A stretch of 42,087 nucleotides of DNA from a virus: positions 1-42,087 of IMG/VR virus record IMGVR_UViG_3300023184_000242. One strand, 5' to 3'. Position numbers and translations under genes: made by a program. Shown piece after piece: positions 32,160 through 40,735 of the stretch. Every line of letters starts with the position of its first letter. The first letter of the stretch is position 1. Under the pieces are notes generated by a model, which searched no databases, was not told the DNA's origin, and was given only the letters and a program-made list of their open reading frames with translations.

Positions 32160-32912
32160 ATGGCAAACGAACTAAAAACATATGGTGATTTAAAAAAATT
32201 AATACAAGGTATTAGTAGACAACAAAAAGGTGAAAAAATCCTATCTAAAGGAAAAGAAGTTGCTTTAGATACTCTTTTAGGCTTCATTCCATTTGCATCA
32301 GCAGCAAAAACCACATTTGATTTTATGCGTGCTGCTATATCTAAACCAGATGGTAAAAAAACAGATACATGGTTAGATAAATTAGACATTGATGATGATA
32401 TGTCTAAAATAGTTGATGACACTGTAGAAAATGGATTTATGCAAATGATGGCTAAAACTATAGAAGGAGAATCTGATACTAAACCTTTAGAACAAGATTT
32501 TAACATGAATGCTAAAATGGTGGACTATTTAAAAACACATTATGGTGGCAGAACAGTAGCAGGAATAAAAGAAAATAAAATAAAAAATAAAATGAAAGAA
32601 TCACAATTACGCCAAATCATTAAAGAAGAAATTTCTAAAATAATAGAAGCAGAAGTAGCTCCTGCAGCCCCAGCTATAACTACAGCAAAACCAGCAGTAA
32701 AACAAACAGCCGCTTCAACTGCATATCAAAAAACAGCACAAAAAGCAACAACTGTAACTTCAAAAGCTGCTCAAATTAAAAGTATAAATGATTTACCAGG
32801 TGTATTTGAAGTTTGGTTTAGTTCATTAGGACTTAAAGGACAAGCAGGTGTTAGTCAAACAGCTATTTTATCTAAAATAAGAGATACCCTAACAAAAATG
32901 GAAATAAAATAA
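32160..32912 (+). CDS. Fusion protein with an internal capsid-targeting-like leader
   Basis: The 250-aa protein has two parts. Residues 1-139 are a conserved helical phage domain (LDTLLGFIPFASAAKTTFDF, TDTWLDKLDIDDDMSKIVDD). At Met145 a complete second leader begins: MKESQLRQIIKEEISKIIE|A (Ile-Ile-Glu-Ala, 161-164), followed by an Ala/Pro/Lys-rich linker and a small C-terminal domain (about 210-250). The junction codons GAA AAT AAA ATA AAA AAT AAA ATG read like an A-rich intergenic leader that lost its stop codon. Either two genes fused or translation also starts at 32592, giving a separate 106-aa packaged protein. Confidence 0.7.
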   Translation: MANELKTYGDLKKLIQGISRQQKGEKILSKGKEVALDTLLGFIPFASAAKTTFDFMRAAISKPDGKKTDTWLDKLDIDDDMSKIVDDTVENGFMQMMAKTIEGESDTKPLEQDFNMNAKMVDYLKTHYGGRTVAGIKENKIKNKMKESQLRQIIKEEISKIIEAEVAPAAPAITTAKPAVKQTAASTAYQKTAQKATTVTSKAAQIKSINDLPGVFEVWFSSLGLKGQAGVSQTAILSKIRDTLTKMEIK

Positions 32913-33964
32913 TGGACATACTAGACATATTTTTAAATAAATACTCATATAAATTTCCAAAAGGATATCCTGACATGAACAATGAGCAGGATGTTTTATT
33001 AATGGAAAGTTTATTGAGTGAATTAGAAATAAATAAGGAAGAAACTCCTGATTATGATGGAGAAATATTAAATTTATTAACAACTTTATCTGATGAAGAA
33101 GCTAAAAAGAAAGTTATTAGTTATTTAAATAAAATAAATAAAAAAGAAGATAAAGATGATGACAAGTTAGAAGCAGAACTAGAAAAACAATTAAAATCAA
33201 AAAATATTAATGAAGAAATTACAGAATATATTACATTATTAGCTTCAAAATATAATATAATTCAACCATTAAAAGACTACTTAGAATCTAATAAATTATT
33301 ATCATTAAATGATTTAGATAAAGATGGAAATTTATATAACATAATAAAATCAAACACAGATTTTCCTGAAGCATTTATTAAAAAAATAATAAACTATACC
33401 CCTAGTGAAGGAAATAAAGCTTTAGGTATTGGTGAAATAGCATTGGTGTTATTCACTAACGGTGAAAAACAAGCAGTAGGAGATATTGGATTTGGAAATA
33501 CAACAGTTGAATTAAAAGGATCTGGAGCTAGATTTCCAGGAAATGGAAGAGGTAGATCCGGGGATATTAGCTCAATATATCAAGATTTTGCTAAAAAATA
33601 TCCTAATATAAAATTTAAAACTAAAGAATCTTCTCTTAGTGTTTATATAAGTAAGATTCTTAATCAAGATCCAAATAGTTTAGATTTTATCAATAAAGAA
33701 TTAAATAATTTATATCCAAATTCTGAAAATATAAAAATAGAATCTGGAGATGATATTGGAATTATTAAAAATATAATCTATAAAAAATATATAAGTAGTT
33801 ATGTAAATTCATATAAAAATAATTATTATATGCTTATATCAAAAAATACATCAGACTATAATTTATATACACCTGATGAACTTATAGATGCTGTGGGTAA
33901 AGGAAACATACCTTTTACAAGTAATGTTACAAAATCAACTTCATACCCTCAGCTAGCTATCTAA
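32912..33964 (+). CDS. Possible PD-(D/E)XK-like nuclease with 'KFPKGYPD' N-terminus
   Basis: This 350-aa protein begins MDILDIFLNKYSYKFPKGYP, followed by DMNNEQDVLLMESLLSELE (ending Leu-Ser-Glu|Leu). I recall such a 'YKFPKGYPD...D..LL..LL' opening from other phage proteins, which suggests a reusable N-terminal module. The core (about 168-213) reads NKALGIGEIALVLF, GDIGFGNTTVELKGSGARFP: Glu in GIGE, Asp in GDIGF and Glu-x-Lys in VELKG have the spacing of a PD-(D/E)XK active site. The C-terminal part is Asn/Tyr/Ile-rich and unassigned. A TAATG overlap couples it to 32160. Confidence 0.6.
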   Translation: MDILDIFLNKYSYKFPKGYPDMNNEQDVLLMESLLSELEINKEETPDYDGEILNLLTTLSDEEAKKKVISYLNKINKKEDKDDDKLEAELEKQLKSKNINEEITEYITLLASKYNIIQPLKDYLESNKLLSLNDLDKDGNLYNIIKSNTDFPEAFIKKIINYTPSEGNKALGIGEIALVLFTNGEKQAVGDIGFGNTTVELKGSGARFPGNGRGRSGDISSIYQDFAKKYPNIKFKTKESSLSVYISKILNQDPNSLDFINKELNNLYPNSENIKIESGDDIGIIKNIIYKKYISSYVNSYKNNYYMLISKNTSDYNLYTPDELIDAVGKGNIPFTSNVTKSTSYPQLAI

Positions 33965-33973
33965 TATTTATAA
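33965..33973 (+). promoter_or_regulatory. Candidate late promoter motif TATTTATAA, near-leaderless
   Basis: The 9-mer begins directly after the stop of 32912-33964 and ends 2 nt before the ATG at 33976. Confidence 0.5.
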
Positions 33974-33975
33974 CC

Positions 33976-34713
33976 ATGAATCGTATAACAAAACTTATAA
34001 GAGAAATACTTGCAACACCTCCAAAAAAAGACTCATGCAACTGCGGTTGTCACTCTTGCAAGAATGTTGGCAATAAAGGACCGGTAATCAATGAGAATCT
34101 AAACGCTCGCGTAGTAATGTCAGAGGATATGAAATATCATATTACTAACAAATTATCGCTTATTGAAAGCCACCTCCCATATGGAACAGAAGCCTTTTTA
34201 AATTTATGGGCTGAAGCGCGTTATTTATACTCACGTGAAGCAATTCATGTTAATGAGGCAGACAAAAAAATACTAGTTGAAAGTAATTTAGGCGAATATG
34301 GAATGTACAAAGGTAAAAAAGTACCCTTGGATTTAACAGAACAAAAACATATATTCACCTTAAATAAGGGTAAAATTAAAAAAACATTAAATGAAAATTC
34401 TGCTGAAAAACTTTACAAAGTTGAAGGATTGTTGGTGACTAACAATGATCTTTTATTTCAAAAAGAATTAATTTCAGACATTAGATCAATAACAGGTGTC
34501 ACAACAGTAGACACTCGTGAATATATACCTCGCTTACCTAAAGCAAATTATTCATACAATAAATTAACAGTAAAAATTGATCCTTATCCATATTTAAAAA
34601 ACGGTAAATTTGACATAGAAACTATAAAACAAATTATAGTAAATATTAACAACATAAGAGGAGTAGTTAAATTTAAAGTTGAAAATCCACAAATGATAAA
34701 CATAGGAGTATAA
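33976..34713 (+). CDS. Modular packaged protein with Cys-rich start (probable polyprotein)
   Basis: The 245-aa protein starts with a helix MNRITKLIREILA and a Cys/His cluster CNCGCHSC (21-28), likely metal-binding. Three LxE/IxE sites then separate blocks: Ile-Asn-Glu|Asn (38-41), Leu-Val-Glu|Ser (100-103) and Leu-Asn-Glu|Asn (138-141). The blocks are a helical unit (41-102, with MKYHITNKLSLIESHLPYGT), a short unit SNLGEYGMYKGKKVPLDL (103-120) and an alpha/beta unit (141-245, KLYKVEGLLVTNNDLLFQKE). The 'LGEYGMYKGKKVPLD' unit is familiar to me as an independent module of phage proteins. Cutting at the sites would release four pieces. Confidence 0.7.
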   Translation: MNRITKLIREILATPPKKDSCNCGCHSCKNVGNKGPVINENLNARVVMSEDMKYHITNKLSLIESHLPYGTEAFLNLWAEARYLYSREAIHVNEADKKILVESNLGEYGMYKGKKVPLDLTEQKHIFTLNKGKIKKTLNENSAEKLYKVEGLLVTNNDLLFQKELISDIRSITGVTTVDTREYIPRLPKANYSYNKLTVKIDPYPYLKNGKFDIETIKQIIVNINNIRGVVKFKVENPQMINIGV

Positions 34714-34715
34714 TT

Positions 34716-35375
34716 ATGAAATTAACCCAACATGACTTTCCAGCAATACAATACTACACTGAGGAACATCCTAAAACACAAATATACTTACATCACACAG
34801 CAGGTAACGCTGATCCTTTTGGTACATTTAACTTTTGGGCAAGCAATCCTATTAGAGTAGCTACTTGTGTAACCATTGGTGGCAAACCAAAGTCTAACAG
34901 TTCTTGGGCTGATGGTGAAGTGGCACAAGGATTTAGCAGTAAATATTGGGCATACCATTTAGGTTTAAAAACTGACACTTTTAAAAAAGAAGGTGTTGTG
35001 TATAAATCTTTAGATAAAATATCTGTAGCTATTGAAATTTGCAATTTTGGACCTATATCTTTTAAAGGTGGAAAATATTATACTTATGTAGGTTCTGAAA
35101 TGTCTAAAGAGGAAGTTGTAGAATTAGACAAACCATTTAAAGGCTATAAACTATATCATGCTTACACAGATGCTCAAATTGCAGCTGTAAAAGATTTACT
35201 GTTACTTTGGAAAGAAAAATATAAAATTCCACTAACATACAATGAAGACATTTGGGACATAACAGTTCGAGCTCTAAAAGGAGAACCAGGTGTTTACACT
35301 CACAACAGTGTACGCACTGATAAATCAGATGTTTCTCCTCAGCCTAAATTAATTCAAATGCTTAAATCTTTATAA
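34716..35375 (+). CDS. N-acetylmuramoyl-L-alanine amidase (endolysin)
   Basis: A 219-aa amidase_2 (T7 lysozyme/PGRP-like) protein. IYLHHTAG (24-30, His26/His27) holds the first zinc ligand; near the C-terminus VYTHNSVRTDKSDVSPQPKL (193-212) holds the second His (196) and the Lys203/Asp205 pair that replaces the usual K-x-C. The middle has SWADGEVAQGF and ISVAIEICNFG, also typical. It cleaves the bond between muramic acid and L-Ala in peptidoglycan at the end of infection. No signal peptide is present, so a holin must release it; the membrane protein at 35381 follows after 5 nt. Confidence 0.88.
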   Translation: MKLTQHDFPAIQYYTEEHPKTQIYLHHTAGNADPFGTFNFWASNPIRVATCVTIGGKPKSNSSWADGEVAQGFSSKYWAYHLGLKTDTFKKEGVVYKSLDKISVAIEICNFGPISFKGGKYYTYVGSEMSKEEVVELDKPFKGYKLYHAYTDAQIAAVKDLLLLWKEKYKIPLTYNEDIWDITVRALKGEPGVYTHNSVRTDKSDVSPQPKLIQMLKSL

Positions 35376-35380
35376 AATAT

Positions 35381-35983
35381 ATGAACCCAGTAATAATAGC
35401 ATCTGTTATAGCAGGCATTTTAGGACCAGTATTAACATTATTTATTAAAAATTATTTTGACAATAAGCAAAATAAACCAGACATAGTAGCTGAAGCTTTA
35501 GAAACAAGCACTAAAATAATGGTAAAATTAGATGCAATTAAAGAAGAATTTAAAGCAGATAGAATTTGGATAACACAATTTCATAATGGAGGCAACTTTT
35601 ATCCAACAGGAAAATCCATGGCAAAGTTTAGTGTGATTTATGAAACAGTAAACATAGGTGTTGGTTCTATTCAAAATATGTTTCAAAACATACAAGTAAA
35701 TTTGTTTAGTAAGAGTATTAATGAATTACTAGAAAACGACAGCATACAAATAGCAGATTATAAAGATGAAACAATAGCAACTTTTGGATTGAAATACATA
35801 GCAGATGATACAGGATGTAAATCTGGTTACTTATTTACAATTAAAACTATTGACAATAAATTTATTGGTATTTTAGGATTAGACTACACAAAAAAGAAAG
35901 CAAAGCTTACAGAAGAAAACATAAATGAATTGTTAAACTATGCCACAGCAATTGGTGGAGTATTATCTGGACATAAAGAATAA
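35381..35983 (+). CDS. Membrane-anchored GAF-like protein (lysis cassette)
   Basis: The 200-aa protein has one N-terminal membrane helix (about 3-24, PVIIASVIAGILGPVLTLFI), a short coil, then a GAF-like sensor domain (about 52-195) with ADRIWITQFHNGGNFYPTGK, SVIYETVNIGVG and GYLFTIKTIDNKFIGILGLD. This combination recurs in phages and plasmids beside lysis or envelope genes. Whether it acts as a holin or as a sensor that times lysis is unknown; a holin usually has little beyond its membrane segments, so the large soluble domain favours regulation. It lies 5 nt after the amidase. Confidence 0.7.
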   Translation: MNPVIIASVIAGILGPVLTLFIKNYFDNKQNKPDIVAEALETSTKIMVKLDAIKEEFKADRIWITQFHNGGNFYPTGKSMAKFSVIYETVNIGVGSIQNMFQNIQVNLFSKSINELLENDSIQIADYKDETIATFGLKYIADDTGCKSGYLFTIKTIDNKFIGILGLDYTKKKAKLTEENINELLNYATAIGGVLSGHKE

Positions 35984-35988
35984 AAGTA

Positions 35989-38514
35989 ATGATAATAGAA
36001 AAAAACATACATAAATTTATAACACACATTGTAAACAATTTGTTTCCTCTTAACGAATATCAAGAGGGAGAAATAAAACTTTTAATAAATAAATTTAAGC
36101 AAGAAGCTGAAGATTTAAACATTGACATTAATGACACTCAACTTAGAAAATACATTGAACGTTTTGACCAATTAAAAGATTCTTCTAAAATAGAAGATAA
36201 AAACTTACGCAACTATCCTTTAAGTAAACTAATAAAATTAGTTACATCATCAAAAGGTGCAGATGTTGAAGATGAAGAAACAGGTCCAGATGTAGTATAC
36301 AGTGAAAATGGCATTACAGTTTACAGTGGAGCAAATGAAGAATTATGTCAAAGACATAGATCTGAGGTTCCATGGTGTATTACTAAAAGTGCTTTTGGAA
36401 ATTACAGATACAGTAAAGACAGAGGATTTCCATCATTTTACCTAATAAAAAATGACACAGATGAATATAGGGATAATGAAAAATTAAGTTTTGTAGCAAT
36501 TCAAGTTAGAGATGGTTCATTTCCAACAAATAAAAAATACATTTGGACTCCTAAAGATAATCGACCAAATGAATCTGAACCAATGGGTTGGAGTAAATTA
36601 ACATCAGATATTCCATGGTTAACTCAAATTCCAAACATTGAAAATATACTTAAATACATTCCTTTATCTTCTACTGAAAAAGCTACTCAATTATATGGTA
36701 AAGATGAAATAACAATACGTGAATGGTCTAATCTTCCTTTTGAAATAAAAAAACAATATTTAGTAATTAGAAAAGAACTTACAATACTATTTAAAGATAT
36801 TACTATAGATGAGTTTGTGTCAAAATATTTACCAAAATACCCTCAAATAGCTACATTTATAGCTACAAATGCTGGTGTAATTGCTCCTAAAATATTAGTT
36901 AAAAATTTAGATAAATTTTCCAATAATGATAGAAAATCTATTATTGAAAACTTAAGAGAATCATTTAAAACTGATGAATTAAGTAAAGATTTTCTTCCAT
37001 TTGACGTAAAATTACTATTAACAAAATTAAAAAAATGGAATCTTGGCTCAGATGAAAGAATATACATTACTAAAAATAATGAAGCTATAGTCAAACTAAG
37101 ATTTACATCAGGTGATGTTCAAATGGGAATATTTACAGCAGAAGATGAATATCCAAATGTCAAATTAAACACTCGTACCTCAAAGTACTTACTTGACTAT
37201 CCAGAAATAGATGAAATTCCATTCAATACTCTTATTAAACTAACAAATGATGAAGCAATTGATAAAAGTTTTATTGAAAAAGTAATAGTAAAAGCCGAAG
37301 AAGATCCAAACTCAGCTATAGTAATTAAAGATGTAGAAGATGGTAAAATATTATTAGATTCCAACACATTTACTTCTTATAAGATTAAAGATGGTAAAAT
37401 AAGTTCTATACCATTCAACGATGAAGAAGTACAAAACGTATTAAGTACAGAAACTAACAATACTGGTTTTCAAGAATCAGCTGTTAATTTAGTATTTCAA
37501 CAAAAAGATCTTTCACCTTCAATAGATAAAAATGCTTTTCTTAACATATTAAAAAATACTCCATACGATAAAAGAACAAAAGATGGTTCAGTAATATTAA
37601 TTGATGATAATCCAGAATCTACTAATCCAATATTTGCTATGCCAACTGAAATTCCATTTCGTATTAAAACTGGTTTTAGTTATGGAAGGGGGGATACTTG
37701 GAACCAATATTTTTCTAGAAACCAAGATTTAGATACGGACACAATTAAACCATATTTTAATTATTTAAGAAGTAAAAATGTAGGATTTAATGATGAAACA
37801 TTAATAAGATGGTTAGACAGCAGTTACACTGGTCTTTCTAAAAAAATAATATCATTAAATCCCCCTATGGAACCAAATAGTATATACTATCCAGCAGTAA
37901 TTGGAGATAAATATGTACTTATCAACAAAAGCAATCCAGCAGCAAGTAAAGCAATAGGTAAAAATAATACATTTGTTAGAGCAAATATACCTCTAAGTGT
38001 AGCAAGAGAAATAACAGGTGTAGGAGCAGAACAAACTCCTAGAGCGCCTAGAACACCAAGACCTACAACTCCTCAAGCAGCAGTGGCGCCTAATACTACA
38101 GTAAACAATGTACTTGATTTTAATGGATTAACAGCAGGATTTAATAGTTTACCAACAAGTATAAAATCTAGAATAGGAGGAGGAGACATTGTTCCTTACA
38201 ATAGACGTAATGCATCAGTAGACGCAATAGGTAGAGTTCGAACATTTATACAAAATGGACAAAGCAAATTTTACATAATCAGACTTAATAGTGGAACAAT
38301 GATTGGTTTTGCCACCATGCAACCTGACGCTAGACATTATATAGTAACTGCTACTACTTCCTATCAAGTGCCAAGAGTAGGCCAACTAGCATCAGTGTTA
38401 CAACAGCGAAATATATCTGAAGGAACAAAAACAGCATTAAAAATGCACGCTGCTGCTTATCCTGAAGAAGCAAATGAAATAAAGAAAATTTTACAAAAAT
38501 TAAAAATAAAATGA
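35989..38514 (+). CDS. Large conserved phage protein with WCI-type domain
   Basis: An 841-aa protein. The start MIIEKNIHKFITHIVNNLFP, then LNE|Y, is compatible with the leader pattern. Residues about 95-190 hold the block VVYSENGITVYSGANEELCQ, then EVPWCITKSAFGNYRYSK and SFYLIKND. This 'y.e.g..vy...n.......g....WCI......y..y......fyli.d' signature occurs in many large phage proteins and has no known activity. The rest is a long alpha/beta series, a Pro/Arg/Ala-rich linker (TPRAPRTPRPTTPQAAVAPN, about 683-702) and a C-terminal domain (705-841). The linker suggests two separable parts. Probably packaged cargo or a large virion protein. Confidence 0.6.
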   Translation: MIIEKNIHKFITHIVNNLFPLNEYQEGEIKLLINKFKQEAEDLNIDINDTQLRKYIERFDQLKDSSKIEDKNLRNYPLSKLIKLVTSSKGADVEDEETGPDVVYSENGITVYSGANEELCQRHRSEVPWCITKSAFGNYRYSKDRGFPSFYLIKNDTDEYRDNEKLSFVAIQVRDGSFPTNKKYIWTPKDNRPNESEPMGWSKLTSDIPWLTQIPNIENILKYIPLSSTEKATQLYGKDEITIREWSNLPFEIKKQYLVIRKELTILFKDITIDEFVSKYLPKYPQIATFIATNAGVIAPKILVKNLDKFSNNDRKSIIENLRESFKTDELSKDFLPFDVKLLLTKLKKWNLGSDERIYITKNNEAIVKLRFTSGDVQMGIFTAEDEYPNVKLNTRTSKYLLDYPEIDEIPFNTLIKLTNDEAIDKSFIEKVIVKAEEDPNSAIVIKDVEDGKILLDSNTFTSYKIKDGKISSIPFNDEEVQNVLSTETNNTGFQESAVNLVFQQKDLSPSIDKNAFLNILKNTPYDKRTKDGSVILIDDNPESTNPIFAMPTEIPFRIKTGFSYGRGDTWNQYFSRNQDLDTDTIKPYFNYLRSKNVGFNDETLIRWLDSSYTGLSKKIISLNPPMEPNSIYYPAVIGDKYVLINKSNPAASKAIGKNNTFVRANIPLSVAREITGVGAEQTPRAPRTPRPTTPQAAVAPNTTVNNVLDFNGLTAGFNSLPTSIKSRIGGGDIVPYNRRNASVDAIGRVRTFIQNGQSKFYIIRLNSGTMIGFATMQPDARHYIVTATTSYQVPRVGQLASVLQQRNISEGTKTALKMHAAAYPEEANEIKKILQKLKIK

Positions 38515-38759
38515 AACTAGACGAATTAAAAAAAATTATCAAGGAGGAATTAAAGTCAATTTTAGAAGCAAACACTCCTGAAAAAAAACCAGGTACAAAA
38601 GAAGCACCTCCAAAAGAAAAACCAGGCACAACTCCAAAACGTAGAGGATTTGATAAACCTGAACCAGGTGTAAATCCAAAACCAAAAGCATCTTTAAAAG
38701 AAACTGAAAAAAATCTAGTAAATAAAATTACAGCTCGTTTTTTAAAATCTAAAAAATAA
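38511..38759 (+). CDS. Small basic packaged protein with capsid-targeting-like leader
   Basis: The 82-aa product is a leader plus a basic, Pro/Lys-rich body: MKLDELKKIIKEELKSILEA (Ile-Leu-Glu|Ala at residues 17-20), then repeats of 'KKPGTKEAPP', 'EKPGTTPKRRG' and 'KPEPGVNPKPK', and a final helix with KITARFLKSKK. The mature part would be a positively charged peptide, like the small basic internal proteins of T4 heads. It probably binds the packaged DNA. It overlaps 35989 by 4 nt (ATGA) and 38759 by TAATG. Confidence 0.75.
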   Translation: MKLDELKKIIKEELKSILEANTPEKKPGTKEAPPKEKPGTTPKRRGFDKPEPGVNPKPKASLKETEKNLVNKITARFLKSKK

Positions 38760-39763
38760 TGGGAAAGTTACTAGAAATTGAATATGAAAAAATATTCAGA
38801 CCTGAAACAATGGCTAGTCTAAAAGGCAAGTCAGGTGAGTCTCTTAAACAAATGTTAGGCAACAAATCATTGATGCAAACAATAATGCGTTCATCAGAAT
38901 TAATACCTGAAATTATTGAAGCAGAAAAAAATCACATCACTACACTAGAAGGAATAGCTGTTGACATGGTTACCCAAGCATATCCTATCATTGACTATGC
39001 TAACATCAGAATTGATGCTAAAATAGTTACAATGGGAGACATTGCAATTCCACCACCATCAGAAGAAGAAGAATCACTTCCTAATCCTGAATTTTTAGAG
39101 GCAAAAAGACGTATTATCAATGGTATTACTCAAGGTGCATCAATTAGAGGAGCATTTGCTTTTTATTTGTTTAAAGAGTACTTAGACCTTTTAGACGACA
39201 CTTTAGTAGACAAGTATGGTGAAATTTTAAAACTTTCATTTGGCATTTATGACAGTGAAGAGGCAATTGCTATGTTATTGGCAATGATAGCACAAAATAA
39301 AAATATGCCAGGTGGTGAAAGTCAAATGGAATATGATGAAGAAGCTCAACAATTTGTTATTAAAGCTAGAGCCATTTGTTTTCCAATGTTAGTTCATGAA
39401 ATTGTAAAAGGATTGTATGAAATTGTTGGCACACAAGGATTTGGGAAAGACAAAGAACAAAATAAAGCAGTCATAGGAGCAGTAGACAAATTGTCTAATG
39501 AACCTCGTGATTTCCAGTACGGTAAATTCATATATGATTCTTTAAACAACTTATATGGTGAAAGCAACATTAATGATGCTCGTGTTAGAGAATTGTTTTT
39601 TACTGAAGTGTATAAATTAGACGAAGAAGAATTTGTTAATTTTATTGAAAATTTAATTAACAACAAATTAACCACTATCCAAAAACAATGGGCTATGGGT
39701 GAAATGAAAGCAATTGAAAAAGATCTTAAAAAAGATGACACTGGTTTAGAAAATTTAGACTAA
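38759..39763 (+). CDS. Conserved phage protein of unknown function
   Basis: The 334-aa protein (MGKLLEIEYEKIFRPETMAS) is acidic and mostly helical. It has RRIINGITQGASIRGAFAFY (about 116-135) and ICFPMLVHEIVKGLYEIVGT (about 209-228), which I recall as conserved between aquatic T4-like phages, with no assigned activity. There is no leader of the clear MIKLL or LRQII type. It is coupled to 38511 by TAATG. After its stop come 31 nt of A-rich spacer before the GTG start of 39795. Virion or assembly roles are equally possible. Confidence 0.65.
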   Translation: MGKLLEIEYEKIFRPETMASLKGKSGESLKQMLGNKSLMQTIMRSSELIPEIIEAEKNHITTLEGIAVDMVTQAYPIIDYANIRIDAKIVTMGDIAIPPPSEEEESLPNPEFLEAKRRIINGITQGASIRGAFAFYLFKEYLDLLDDTLVDKYGEILKLSFGIYDSEEAIAMLLAMIAQNKNMPGGESQMEYDEEAQQFVIKARAICFPMLVHEIVKGLYEIVGTQGFGKDKEQNKAVIGAVDKLSNEPRDFQYGKFIYDSLNNLYGESNINDARVRELFFTEVYKLDEEEFVNFIENLINNKLTTIQKQWAMGEMKAIEKDLKKDDTGLENLD

Positions 39764-39794
39764 AAGTAAAGATAAAATATTAAGTAAAAATACT

Positions 39795-40331
39795 GTGATT
39801 AAACTATTAAACATATTAAAAGAAACATTATTAGAAAGTGATCCTAAAACAGGTACAGGTAAAAAACCTAAAGGATCAGGTCGTCGCTTATACACAGATG
39901 AAAATCCAAATGATACTGTGTCTATTAAGTTTAAAACTAAAGAAGATATAGTTGACACATTAAATAAAGATTCATTTAAGACTAAATCACACGTTCGTCA
40001 ATCACAAATTATCAATTTAATTCATCAACGTGTTAGAGCATCATACAATAAAGCTAAAGATTCTGAAGTAAAATCTCGTTTAAAACGTGCTTTAGACTAT
40101 ATTGAAAAACGTAAAGAAGCATCTAAAGCAAAAACAGAACGTTTGCGTAAATTAAAAGAAACATCAGATCCACAATCAGGTAAAGCAGCACCATATGGTT
40201 CTGGTTATGCTCCTATTAAAAATACAAATTTAGAAGAAGATACACTTACAGAAAAATGTTGGAAAGGATACACTCAAAAAGGTATGAAAACAATGTTTGG
40301 TAAAAAATATCCAAACTGTGTGAAAAAGTAA
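39795..40331 (+). CDS. Packaged two-module protein with capsid-targeting-like leader (GTG start)
   Basis: The start is GTG at 39795: it gives the full leader (M)IKLLNILKETLLE|S (Leu-Leu-Glu-Ser, 12-15), while no in-frame ATG precedes it. The 178-aa product has a main domain (16-125) with KTGTGKKPKGSGRRLYTDEN and SHVRQSQIINLIHQRVRASY, a conserved phage domain of unknown function, then a linker and, after Leu-Thr-Glu|Lys (about 151-154), a short module KCWKGYTQKGMKTMFGKKYP with NCV. The 'CW.GY...G.K......PNCV' unit is a small module I recall from the ends of many aquatic phage proteins. The second site would separate the two modules. Confidence 0.75.
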   Translation: MIKLLNILKETLLESDPKTGTGKKPKGSGRRLYTDENPNDTVSIKFKTKEDIVDTLNKDSFKTKSHVRQSQIINLIHQRVRASYNKAKDSEVKSRLKRALDYIEKRKEASKAKTERLRKLKETSDPQSGKAAPYGSGYAPIKNTNLEEDTLTEKCWKGYTQKGMKTMFGKKYPNCVKK

Positions 40332-40333
40332 TA

Positions 40334-40342
40334 TATTTATAA
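40334..40342 (+). promoter_or_regulatory. Candidate late promoter motif TATTTATAA
   Basis: The 9-mer lies 21 nt upstream of the ATG at 40364. Confidence 0.55.
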
Positions 40343-40363
40343 TCAAATTAAACATAAAATAAA

Positions 40364-40735
40364 ATGAACACAGAATTTTTAAAACTAGTATCGTACTTGT
40401 TCCACTCATCAACACAAGTTCATGTATTCCATCTTCAAACAAAGTCATACGCTGAACATAAAGCGTTAAATAAGTATTATGACGGAATAGTTGATTTAAC
40501 AGATAGTTTAATTGAGTCTTTTCAAGGCAAATATAATATCTTAACAGGATATGAAAACTATGCTTTAGACGACTATAAAGACAATGCTCAAACTATCGTA
40601 TACTTTAAAGCATTATTAAAAACAGTAGAAACCTTAAGAACATCAGTATCAAGCGATTCATATTTGCAAAATCAAATTGACACTATAATCGAGTTAATTA
40701 CATCTACTTTGTATAAATTAAGATTTTTACATTAA
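40364..40735 (+). CDS. Dps/ferritin-like helical phage protein
   Basis: A 123-aa all-helical protein: LVSYLFHSSTQVHVFHLQTK, then SYAEHKALNKYYDGIVDLTD (residues 7-46). The spacing of His, Glu-His and Asp in the first two helices (H...H..HLQT.S.AEHKAL..YYD) resembles the metal site of Dps/ferritin-like four-helix bundles, and the length is close to a minimal bundle. Conserved phage relatives of unknown function have this same start. It could bind iron or protect DNA, but the metal site is inferred from spacing only. No capsid-targeting leader is visible. Confidence 0.7.
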   Translation: MNTEFLKLVSYLFHSSTQVHVFHLQTKSYAEHKALNKYYDGIVDLTDSLIESFQGKYNILTGYENYALDDYKDNAQTIVYFKALLKTVETLRTSVSSDSYLQNQIDTIIELITSTLYKLRFLH

